Assembly (NCBI RefSeq): GCF_001423105.1
Contig: NZ_LMNV01000002.1
Location: 711,363-775,362, forward strand
From: Frondihabitans sp. Leaf304
GTDB taxonomy: Bacteria; Actinomycetota; Actinomycetes; Actinomycetales; Microbacteriaceae
Reading direction: 5' to 3'
DNA: 64,000 nt
Positions 27,195 through 33,947 of this stretch are shown piece by piece. Every line of letters starts with the position of its first letter. The first letter of the stretch is position 1. A model generated the notes under the pieces. It saw only the letters and a program-made list of their open reading frames with translations. It made no database searches and was not told the DNA's origin. Position numbers and translations under genes: made by a program.

Positions 27195-28604
27195 ATGCAG
27201 CCGAACAATGCTAAACATGCGAGACCCGAGACGCGCGCTGCCCTCTACTTCCGTCAATCGTTGGATATTCAGGAGGGCATCGACCGACAGCGAGACAGGT
27301 GCCTTTCCCTTGCCAAGGCTCGCGGCTGGGCCGTGTCTGAAGAGTACGTCGACAACGACACTTCCGCATCGAAAGCCCGGGGTGCTAACACGGCCTGGGC
27401 GCGGCTCCTCAGGGATGCTCGAGCAAAGAAGTGCGATGTAGTGATCGCCGTCGACCTAGACCGGCTCCTACGCACGATAGGCGACCTCGTCACCCTCACC
27501 GACACCGGAGTAAAAGTTCTTACTGTCGACGGAGAAATTGATCTGACAACGGCGGACGGCGAATTTCGGGCAACCATGCTCGCTGGTATTGCCCGATTCG
27601 AAGCTCGTCGGAAAGGCGAACGACAGAAACGAGCAACGGCGCAAGCGGCAGCCAAAGGGCGGCGCACCTCCGGACGACGACCCTTTGGATACGAGGACGA
27701 CGGCGTAGTCATTCGCCCGGAAGAAGCAGCAGCCGTCTCGGAGGCATTCCAATCTTTCCTCTCCGGTGTCCCTCTAGCCGAGATCGCCAGAACATGGAAC
27801 GCGGCAGGTTTCTTCACGGGCCAGAAGCGCTACTCCCCCGAACACCGAGGCGAGCCGTCCCCTTGGAAGCACTATTCCGTTCGTATGGTGCTTACGAACC
27901 CTAGGTATATGGGAAAGCGCTCGCACCTAGGGGAGATCGTGGCGGAAGCGGAGTGGCTTCCCATCGTGGATGAGAGTACGTGGGAGGCCGTAAATGCCGC
28001 ATTGCGGAACCCGACCCGTCTGAGCGCCCCCAAGCGCGGCCGATACCTTCTTTCTGGGCTGGCCGTCTGTGGGGTTTGCAACGCTAAAGTCCACGCCGGC
28101 GGGAATGCCCGCAAAGGTGTTCCCGCGTACAGATGCAGCGGGGCGGGCGGGCATTTCGCTAGACGAGCACAACCAGTCGAAGAGTTCGTCGAAACGGTCA
28201 TGGTCGCCAGACTCTCCCAGCCCGACGCCCGTGAGTTGACGCAGACTACGAATCAGCCCGACACGGAGCGTCTCAAGCTGGAAGCAGTCGGGTTGCGCGA
28301 ACGGCTCGACATCCTAGCTCTTGACTTTGCAGACGGCACCCTGACAAGTGGACAACTGAGAACCGCTACCGAGCGCCTGCGGAGCCGCTTGAGCGCCATA
28401 GAAGCTGAACTCGCTGACGCGGGTCGGGTGGATCTGCTCGGGCCTCTGGTGGGCGCAGACGATGTAGCAGCGTCCTGGGCCGCACTGACGGTGCCCCGCA
28501 AACGCGCCGTCATCGATGCTCTCGCCATCATCACTCTTCGTCCCGTGGGACGAGGAGTCAGAAACTTCGATCCCGACACCGTTGGGATCGACTGGCGGTC
28601 ATAG
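27195..28604 (+). CDS. Large serine integrase
   Basis: 469 residues. The N-terminal resolvase domain has the catalytic Ser in YFRQSLD (about residue 22) and the conserved IDRQRDRCL, DLDRLLR and FRATMLAGIARFE segments. A recombinase domain follows (GRRPFGYEDDG, about 155 onward). The zinc ribbon is CGVCNAKVH followed by AYRCSG, and a C-terminal coiled coil extends past 350. It starts only 32 bp inside the left border, the normal place for an integrase adjacent to its att site. The ATG at 27195 follows a palindromic ACTTAAGT. It is probably responsible for integration into comM. Confidence 0.95.
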   Translation: MQPNNAKHARPETRAALYFRQSLDIQEGIDRQRDRCLSLAKARGWAVSEEYVDNDTSASKARGANTAWARLLRDARAKKCDVVIAVDLDRLLRTIGDLVTLTDTGVKVLTVDGEIDLTTADGEFRATMLAGIARFEARRKGERQKRATAQAAAKGRRTSGRRPFGYEDDGVVIRPEEAAAVSEAFQSFLSGVPLAEIARTWNAAGFFTGQKRYSPEHRGEPSPWKHYSVRMVLTNPRYMGKRSHLGEIVAEAEWLPIVDESTWEAVNAALRNPTRLSAPKRGRYLLSGLAVCGVCNAKVHAGGNARKGVPAYRCSGAGGHFARRAQPVEEFVETVMVARLSQPDARELTQTTNQPDTERLKLEAVGLRERLDILALDFADGTLTSGQLRTATERLRSRLSAIEAELADAGRVDLLGPLVGADDVAASWAALTVPRKRAVIDALAIITLRPVGRGVRNFDPDTVGIDWRS

Positions 28605-28681
28605 ACCGAACAGGAACGCCTCCGGCTCAAGTTACCGCTCAAGCCGGAGGCACAATCGCAACCCCTATCAAAGGAACGATC

Positions 28682-28921
28682 ATGGAACAGGCTACATACG
28701 GACCGCTCGAGACCGGCTCGACTATCGCTCGGACAAAGGCCGAGGCATTCTCGACACGGCTCGCGAATGTCGCGACGGAGGCTGGCCTTCGAATTGATGA
28801 CCCGCTACACATCGACGTAGCAGGCTTGATGGTGGATTGCGCCGCCGCTGGCGTAGACCCCGTTCGGCTCTGGCGGCGTGCCACCACCGCGAAATCCGTC
28901 AATAGCGCCAAGGAGGCATGA
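28682..28921 (+). CDS. Small element protein, unknown
   Basis: 79 residues with no recognised domain. It is mostly helical by composition, with a hydrophobic-polar pattern in HIDVAGLMVDCAAAG. The ATG at 28682 is preceded by AAAGGA at good spacing, which supports it as a real gene. It lies between the integrase and the tRNA and may be a recombination directionality factor or regulator by position only. Confidence 0.6.
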   Translation: MEQATYGPLETGSTIARTKAEAFSTRLANVATEAGLRIDDPLHIDVAGLMVDCAAAGVDPVRLWRRATTAKSVNSAKEA

Positions 28922-28953
28922 CGGCAGCACCGATCCGGCAGCACCAGCCGGAA

Positions 28954-28977
28954 GCCCAGGCCGTCCACGGCCTGGGC
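28954..28977 (+). terminator. Hairpin before the tRNA
   Basis: GCCCAGGCC and GGCCTGGGC form a perfect 9-bp stem with a 6-nt loop, 32 bp past the preceding stop and 5 bp before the tRNA. It may terminate the integrase transcript or mark the 5' processing region of the tRNA. Confidence 0.5.
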
Positions 28978-28982
28978 ACCAA

Positions 28983-29053
28983 CCCTTCGTAGCTCAGCGG
29001 AAGAGCAAGAGACTTCTAATCTCTTGCCGCAGGTTCGAATCCTGCCGAAGGGA
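28983..29053 (+). tRNA. tRNA-Arg (anticodon TCT)
   Basis: A complete cloverleaf of 71 nt: acceptor CCCTTCG/CGAAGGG, D-stem GCTC/GAGC, anticodon stem AGAGA/TCTCT with loop CTTCTAA, T-stem GCAGG/CCTGC with loop TTCGAAT, discriminator A. All stems pair perfectly. The anticodon TCT reads AGA/AGG. No CCA is encoded. It lies inside the element, far from both borders, so it is cargo and not the attachment site. Confidence 0.93.
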
Positions 29054-29077
29054 CAACAACGAGAAAGGTTGCGGCAA

Positions 29078-29521
29078 ATGACCTCCGCCCCTAGACGCCC
29101 CCTCAAGTCGGTGCTCACGTACGACCGAGACGACTCGACCCGACGGCTCTCCATCTTTTGTAACGCCGAGTCCCACGTCGGCCGGCCCTGGCTCATCGAC
29201 TCGTTCTACTGGGGTGACGTCGGTGGCCAAGTGTCGCCGCGTTGGTTGCGCGCTGGTCACTATTACCGAGGCGGTCTACCCATTGCCGATTTACCCAAGT
29301 CTTCACGAACTGTGCTCGTCGGTAACCGCGTCTTGTCAGAAGATGAGCTCCTCGAAGATCGTGCTGACTCCGGGTCAAGAGGGCGCTACGACTTCAAATG
29401 CCATCTGTGCGCATTGTCCATGAGTCGCCGTGAAGAAGTCGTGCATGCCGCCTTTTCAAAGCTGGCCAACGAGAATGTCGCGGAAGTCACGCTTTCGCTT
29501 TTAGCAGCTATACTTAAGTAG
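29078..29521 (+). CDS. Element protein, unknown, with CxxC
   Basis: 147 residues, not recognised. Its N-terminus is basic; a segment DFKCHLCALSMSRREE carries one CxxC; the middle is rich in Trp/Tyr (YWGDVGGQVSPRWL). GAAAGG lies upstream of the ATG at 29078. Its stop codon lies inside a second copy of ACTTAAGT, the same palindrome that precedes the integrase start. It stands alone between the tRNA and the replication genes. Confidence 0.6.
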   Translation: MTSAPRRPLKSVLTYDRDDSTRRLSIFCNAESHVGRPWLIDSFYWGDVGGQVSPRWLRAGHYYRGGLPIADLPKSSRTVLVGNRVLSEDELLEDRADSGSRGRYDFKCHLCALSMSRREEVVHAAFSKLANENVAEVTLSLLAAILK

Positions 29522-29615
29522 CTCAGATGGCGATGCTTCCGAGAAATCGGAATACAGCACCTGGAGCCAAGCCGCCTCCCAGCAGAGGGTTATTTCTCAT
29601 GCTCGGAGGCTTTAC

Positions 29616-29819
29616 TTGTCTTGGACAACAGAACGCGCGCGACTCGCCGCTCTTACCCGCTCTCGCCCTACGGATGATCCTGATCTGATCAATGCCCGAC
29701 GCGACCTTAAGGCCGCTCGGCTCGAGGATCATGTGGCCCGGTTGGTCGCCGAGGCCCCTCCGCTCACGCCCGAACAGCGAGACCGTATCGCCACTCTTCT
29801 GCGGGGTGACGCTGCGTGA
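29616..29819 (+). CDS. Small charged element protein
   Basis: 67 residues, highly charged, with two predicted helices (LINARRDLKAARLEDHVARL and LTPEQRDRIATLLRG). The TTG start is preceded by GGAGG at 6 nt. It overlaps the next gene by GTGA and leads the tightly coupled replication block. Small proteins of this pattern precede Rep-like genes in several actinobacterial integrative elements. Function unknown. Confidence 0.65.
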   Translation: MSWTTERARLAALTRSRPTDDPDLINARRDLKAARLEDHVARLVAEAPPLTPEQRDRIATLLRGDAA

Positions 29820-30301
29820 CCGCAAAAGAGAACCGCCCCGGTATCGGAACCGAGGCGGCACAAGTTCCGGCTGGCGGGCTGAAGCAAGCAAGTTTAGGCG
29901 ATACCACCGTCATCGACAACGACTGTGCGCAGCCACTTCTGGCGGCTCGAAACGAGTATCCCCACCGCATAGTGCTCAGCGAGAAGGCCGAGAACTACTT
30001 GGACGGACTCGCCATGGATCTCGTCCTCGGCTACGCGCACTATTGGCAGCTCTCCCCCGCTCTTACGCAGCTGTGGGAGTTCGCCTACCAGCAGGGCCGC
30101 GCCTCCCGTGACTCGGAGATCCAGACGCACAAGGGCGAAGCCGACAGGCTCTATTTCGAGATGACGCTCCGGCAACCGAAACCGCAAGGCGAGTACCTCT
30201 CTTGGGCCGACCTGCAGAAACGTCGAGCAGCACGCGAAGAGGACGCAGCGAGCAACTACCCCGGTGGAGATCTCGCCGCAGCGTGGGGAGTCACCGAATG
30301 A
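29816..30301 (+). CDS. Element protein, unknown, in replication block
   Basis: 161 residues, not recognised. It is probably soluble, with a helical centre (KAENYLDGLAMDLVLGYAHY) and an acidic C-terminus. The GTG start overlaps the preceding stop (GTGA), and its own stop overlaps the ATG of the AAA ATPase gene (ATGA), so all three are translationally coupled. This suggests a helper role in replication. Confidence 0.65.
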   Translation: MTAKENRPGIGTEAAQVPAGGLKQASLGDTTVIDNDCAQPLLAARNEYPHRIVLSEKAENYLDGLAMDLVLGYAHYWQLSPALTQLWEFAYQQGRASRDSEIQTHKGEADRLYFEMTLRQPKPQGEYLSWADLQKRRAAREEDAASNYPGGDLAAAWGVTE

Positions 30302-31536
30302 CCGCCAGCAGCCTAGCAACCGACACCAAGCCCGCAGCCCGGACGATGATTCTCACGCCCATGGGAACGGTGGCCCCGCAGCGTCAAACGTTCCTTTGGA
30401 AAGGCCGTATCCCGATGGGTACAGCGACGATCTTTGCGGGCCGTGGTGGCGAAGGTAAATCGACGTTCTCACTGTGGCTCGCCTCCCAAGTGACCCGTGG
30501 ATCTCTTGACGGAGAATTCGCTAGCAAGCCCTCGAGCGTGCTGCTCGTCGGCCACGAAGACGACCTAGCTACAGTCGTCGCCCCGCGTCTCATCGCGGCA
30601 GGCGCGGACATGTCTCAGGTGTTCTCACTGACCATCCGAACAGAGGTAGAGGGGATGGAACTCAGCGAAGTTCCGTCGATCGCGGAAGATCTTGGACGCA
30701 TCCGCCAGGCCGTCATTCAGTCCGGCGCGAAGCTCATCATTGTCGATCCTCTGACCTCAATGATGGACGGGGCGAACCTCGATAAGACCTCCGAAGTGCG
30801 AAAGGCACTGAACCCGTTTACTGCCCTAGCCGGCGAGCTGAACGTGGCGATTGTGGCGCTCATGCATTTTCGAAAAGGGACCGGCGACACCCGCGATTTG
30901 CTCAGCGGTTCGCACGCATTCAGGGACACCGCCCGCAGTGTCATCCTCTTTGTGACCGACGAAGACACCGGGCAGCGGGTCGCCAGCGTCGACAAGTCGA
31001 ACTATTCCGAAAGCCGGGGCGACTCGTTCTCGTTCAACCTGGTATCCACAGACGTGCCCCTAGCTGGCGGCGACGTTGCCTCTGTGGCCCGGGTCGACTA
31101 CTTGGGCGAATCCACGATCAGCGTTACTGACATCGTGAACAAGCCCGATGACGTCGACCTAGGCGAGGCAATCGGTGCAGTGGTGGATTACGTCAACCAC
31201 CGGCCTCTTGGATGCAAACCAGCCGAAGTAGCCGCCGACCTAGGGATGAGCCCCGGCGACGTGCGCTCTTACCTCTCACGAGCCGCCAAGCGCGGGCACA
31301 TCGAAAAGAACGGTTACGGCAAATATGCCCCAAGTGCGGCACATGCCTCAGTCGTCTCGGGTGCCGCACTTGCCGCACTTGCCTCACTTAACAACATAAG
31401 TGAGGCAAGTGCGGCAACTGAGACAGTGCAACAGCAGGGGGAGAGTGTCGCTCTTTGCTCCGTCTGTCACCTGACCATGAGCCCCGCTTTGAAAGATCAG
31501 GCCACGCATCCCGGCTGTGACGGGGGCAACCGATGA
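30298..31536 (+). CDS. RecA-like AAA ATPase, RepA-type
   Basis: 412 residues. The N-terminal two thirds are an AAA_25/RepA-like ATPase: Walker A GRGGEGKST (about residue 49), Walker B LIIVDPLTSMMD, and the VALMHFRKG and GSHAFRDTARSV motifs. A winged-helix region follows (PAEVAADLGMSPGDVRSYL, about 310). The C-terminal 80 residues are Ala/Ser-rich and encoded by an iteron-like repeat block, then end with CSVCHLTM. Such ATPases act as replicative helicases or initiators in plasmids, phages and satellites. The ATG at 30298 is coupled to the gene before it. It probably drives replication of the excised element. Confidence 0.85.
   Translation: MTASSLATDTKPAARTMILTPMGTVAPQRQTFLWKGRIPMGTATIFAGRGGEGKSTFSLWLASQVTRGSLDGEFASKPSSVLLVGHEDDLATVVAPRLIAAGADMSQVFSLTIRTEVEGMELSEVPSIAEDLGRIRQAVIQSGAKLIIVDPLTSMMDGANLDKTSEVRKALNPFTALAGELNVAIVALMHFRKGTGDTRDLLSGSHAFRDTARSVILFVTDEDTGQRVASVDKSNYSESRGDSFSFNLVSTDVPLAGGDVASVARVDYLGESTISVTDIVNKPDDVDLGEAIGAVVDYVNHRPLGCKPAEVAADLGMSPGDVRSYLSRAAKRGHIEKNGYGKYAPSAAHASVVSGAALAALASLNNISEASAATETVQQQGESVALCSVCHLTMSPALKDQATHPGCDGGNR
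31333..31425. repeat. Iteron-like repeats and perfect 21-bp inverted repeat
   Basis: TGCCGCACT, TGCCGCACT and TGCCTCACT stand in tandem (31362-31388). After a short loop the reverse units AGTGAGGCA and AGTGCGGCA follow (31399-31416), with another AGTGCGGCA at 31333-31341 and a degenerate unit to 31425. Bases 31370-31390 and 31397-31417 are perfectly complementary (21 bp) around ACAACA. The block lies inside the ATPase gene. It is a good candidate origin of replication bound by the encoded protein. Confidence 0.7.
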
Positions 31537-31694
31537 CCCGCAACGCGTTCGGGATACCGATCTCAGACTCCCTCTGCCCCGACTGCAACGCCGAATTGCG
31601 AATGGTCGAGATCAGTCCCCAAGTCACCGTGGCGCAGATCTTCCACGACGACACATGCCCCGCATTCGCCACGATCGATGGGCAGGGGAAATGA
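31533..31694 (+). CDS. 53-residue zinc-finger-like protein
   Basis: A short gene overlapping both neighbours (ATGA at each end), which argues that it is translated. The product has LCPDCNAEL and, 25 residues later, DDTCPAF, suggesting a small treble-clef or partial zinc knuckle. Function unknown. The preceding ATPase also ends with a CxxC segment (CSVCHLT), so the two may share a metal-binding theme. Confidence 0.6.
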   Translation: MTRNAFGIPISDSLCPDCNAELRMVEISPQVTVAQIFHDDTCPAFATIDGQGK

Positions 31695-32113
31695 CCACCA
31701 CCAACCCCCGCTCTGGTCGGGAACCCAAAGCGGCAGAGTCCTACTACTTCGATGGGCCAACCGTCTTAGTCCCTGCCCGTGTAGCAGCACGAATGCGCCG
31801 AACTGGGCAGCTCTCCAAATGGCGCACCCAAGCAAACGAGATGGGGGACGGCGAGCTGTACAACGTGCTCACTGCCCTCCACGTCGCCGCAATCACTTGG
31901 GAATCCAATGCGGGCGCGCCCCTGCCCCTGGTGCATACACCACCCGTCAGGGCAGAGCGTAACTGGGTATCTACGGCACAAGCCGCGACCATCACCGGGC
32001 TAACCCAACGGGGTGTGCGCGAGGCCTGCAAACGGGGCCGGCTAAAAGCCGAACGGGTCGGCGGTCAGTGGAGCATCGACACCGCCTCAGCGAAGCAATA
32101 CCGGGCGCACTAA
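31691..32113 (+). CDS. HTH DNA-binding protein (excisionase-like)
   Basis: 140 residues. The C-terminal 50 residues form a MerR/excisionase-type helix-turn-helix: WVSTAQAATITGLTQRGVRE, then CKRGRLKAERVGGQW. The N-terminal half (VLVPARVAARMRRTG) is unassigned. The start overlaps the previous stop. By position it could be the recombination directionality factor for the serine integrase or a replication/transcription regulator. The transcription unit ends at the hairpin downstream. Confidence 0.7.
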   Translation: MTTTNPRSGREPKAAESYYFDGPTVLVPARVAARMRRTGQLSKWRTQANEMGDGELYNVLTALHVAAITWESNAGAPLPLVHTPPVRAERNWVSTAQAATITGLTQRGVREACKRGRLKAERVGGQWSIDTASAKQYRAH

Positions 32114-32120
32114 CACCCCC

Positions 32121-32163
32121 GACTGCCGCAAACGGAAGTTACCGAGCGCCGTTTGCGGCAGTC
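32121..32163 (+). terminator. Strong hairpin ending the replication block
   Basis: GACTGCCGCAAACGG (32121-32135) and CCGTTTGCGGCAGTC (32149-32163) form a perfect 15-bp stem around 13 nt. It starts 7 bp after the HTH gene stop. There is no U-run. Confidence 0.7.
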
Positions 32164-32220
32164 GCTCGACCCTTGTCTTAGGCCACCAGAACCCCGGGCC
32201 GACGACAAGGGAGACACACC

Positions 32221-32805
32221 ATGGCAACGCCAGAACAGGATCGGGCCACGGTGCTGAGCACCGCCTACCAGGCCACGATTAAAAGCATTCAGGGCAACAC
32301 CAGCCTCTCCGGCGAAGGCAAGCGGATCGCTATCGCCAAGCAGTACGTCGCGACCAAGGATCAACTGACGGCACTGAGCGAGCAGCAGACAACCAAGTCC
32401 CGCAAACGTCAGGCCGACCTCGAGCGCAACCTGTTCGGTCTCCGCGCCAACGCACCCACCGTCGACACGGTCAGCTACCGCGACGCACTCGACCGCGTGA
32501 GCAACCTCGACTGGCAAGACGGCAGCGCACCCCGCGACCTCGACCGGATGTATACCAACGCGCAGCTCAGCGCCGACACCATCCTCACGAAGGCCATCCT
32601 CAGTCAGGCATTCGCCGCCCGCCTCGAGCCCCTTGTCGAGCGCTACATCGCAGACAACCCGGCAGCAGAAGCAGACGTGGTTGAACTGTGGACCGCTCAG
32701 GCCAGCACCACGAACCTCGTCGATAACTGGGCTTTCGTGATCTACAAGCCAAGCGAGCTAGGCGCACTGGATGACACCACCATCCGCGCCCTTGCCGAAG
32801 GCTAG
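32221..32805 (+). CDS. Element protein, unknown
   Basis: 194 residues, mostly helical and charged, no domain recognised. AGGGAG stands ahead of the ATG at 32221. The N-terminal 80 residues look like an extended helix (KQYVATKDQLTALSEQQ), the C-terminal part contains FVIYKPSELGALD. It begins a new unit after the hairpin and precedes the phage-type genes, so a role in packaging or in capsid interaction is possible but unsupported. Confidence 0.6.
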   Translation: MATPEQDRATVLSTAYQATIKSIQGNTSLSGEGKRIAIAKQYVATKDQLTALSEQQTTKSRKRQADLERNLFGLRANAPTVDTVSYRDALDRVSNLDWQDGSAPRDLDRMYTNAQLSADTILTKAILSQAFAARLEPLVERYIADNPAAEADVVELWTAQASTTNLVDNWAFVIYKPSELGALDDTTIRALAEG

Positions 32806-32814
32806 GCCGCGACA

Positions 32815-33093
32815 TCACAAGATGTACAGCGACAAGATCCCCGCTATTGAGGCAACCACGACGCCCCCTCCGACAAAGGCTAAGTCGCGAACAGGAGACA
32901 ACACCAGGCTCCGCCGAGATGCCAGACCAGCCGCTGCTTCGTTCTTGAGATTGAACTCTGCAAGCGTTCCCGGCTTGGCCACCTTCAGCCGAGTGCGCTC
33001 CTTCACTCCCTCGGCTATCGACCAGCCAATCCCACAAAGGGGCAGCGCCGCCGACACACCGAACATCAAAGCCAGCAGTGTTTTGGGATCCAC
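32815..33093 (-). CDS. Small two-helix membrane protein, reverse strand
   Basis: About 92 residues with hydrophobic segments at both ends (LLALMFGVSAALPLCGIGW and LAFVGGGVVVASIAGILSLYIL) around a basic middle. The GTG at 33093 is the most likely start; the frame continues to 33195 as Arg-rich sequence. It is the only minus-strand gene within the element's left two thirds. It could be a superinfection-exclusion or toxin-like membrane protein, or a false gene. Confidence 0.5.
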   Translation of the reverse strand: MDPKTLLALMFGVSAALPLCGIGWSIAEGVKERTRLKVAKPGTLAEFNLKNEAAAGLASRRSLVLSPVRDLAFVGGGVVVASIAGILSLYIL

Positions 33094-33264
33094 GCCGGTA
33101 AGCCTACGAGGTTGCGCACCTAGAAGCTCTGGTGTGCACGCACCCCTGGCCCCGGGGGTCAGGCGTCCACACCTGGTGGACCTCCGGGGCGGCAACCCTT
33201 CTCTCCCCGGCCCTCAAAACAGTGCCCCCTACCCCCTTAAGTCCCCTGAATTGGAGCGGATCTC

Positions 33265-33621
33265 ATGAACGCTAAGCAGTCTCAACCGGCAGTCCCTACA
33301 CCGTGGGGGTTGAACGCCGCGGGCCGCAAATTGTGGGACTCCGGTACGGCTGACTTTGATTGGGCTGGTCACGAGCTGGCGATTCTCGAGGAGGCTTGCC
33401 GCACCCGTGACCGCATTGTGCAGATGGATGCTGCTGTCGCGTCGGACGGGGTGATGATCTCGTCGTCGCAGGGTGACCGGGTGCATCCGGCGATTGCGGA
33501 GGCTCGTCAGCAGCGGCTTGCTCTTGCTCGTTTGCTCGCCACTCTCGGCATTCCGGCTCTCGAAGAAGACGTGTTGCCGCCTGCCCGGAAAGCTCGCGGC
33601 GTCTACGGAATGCGCCGCTAG
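33265..33621 (+). CDS. Phage terminase small subunit-like (P27 family)
   Basis: 118 residues in the P27 small-terminase pattern: GLNAAGRKLWDSGTADFDW, HELAILEEACRTRDRI, then SSQGDRVHPAIAEARQQRL and LATLGIP. Small terminases recognise the phage or satellite packaging site. No large terminase is encoded in the element, so it would have to work with a helper phage's motor. GGAG precedes the ATG. It overlaps the next GTG by one base (TAGTG). Confidence 0.75.
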   Translation: MNAKQSQPAVPTPWGLNAAGRKLWDSGTADFDWAGHELAILEEACRTRDRIVQMDAAVASDGVMISSSQGDRVHPAIAEARQQRLALARLLATLGIPALEEDVLPPARKARGVYGMRR

Positions 33622-33893
33622 TGGTCCGCCGTAAGCAGCGTGAAGAGACGGCCGATCTCCCTGACTGGATCCTCACCTATGACGACTCGCATTGGGCGTC
33701 TCAGGGCGGTTTCAACGTGTGGCGTCAGGAGATCCGCGACTGGTGCCGACTCCACGACCTGCCTCGTTCCGACCCGGATACGTGGATGACGATCGTCGCC
33801 AACGTGGTCCGTGTGAGCCACGACCGCTCTTGGTCAGAGTCCCGGCCCGGTCTTGCCTCTGCTGTCCAAACCGAAGACGACTCGGCCGTTTAG
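33621..33893 (+). CDS. Small phage-type protein, unknown
   Basis: 90 residues, acidic and Trp-rich (DLPDWILTYDDSHWASQGG). It is coupled to the terminase gene by a TAGTG overlap and precedes the tape measure gene by 54 bp. In tailed phages a tail-assembly chaperone often occupies this place, but no frameshift site or chaperone signature is visible. Confidence 0.55.
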   Translation: MVRRKQREETADLPDWILTYDDSHWASQGGFNVWRQEIRDWCRLHDLPRSDPDTWMTIVANVVRVSHDRSWSESRPGLASAVQTEDDSAV

Positions 33894-33947
33894 GGCCGCT
33901 GACTTTTCCCCCATCTTGCGCCCCTAGGGGCAGAAAGCGAGGCCGGT

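Noticed and set aside
28918-28992. 24-codon frame after the 79-residue gene, with GGAGG upstream
   Set aside because: It runs through a hairpin into the tRNA acceptor stem and has no protein features.
28983-29053. tRNA as integration site of the element
   Set aside because: The tRNA is 1.8 kb inside the element, no second copy of its 3' end occurs at the right border, and the comM junction explains both ends.
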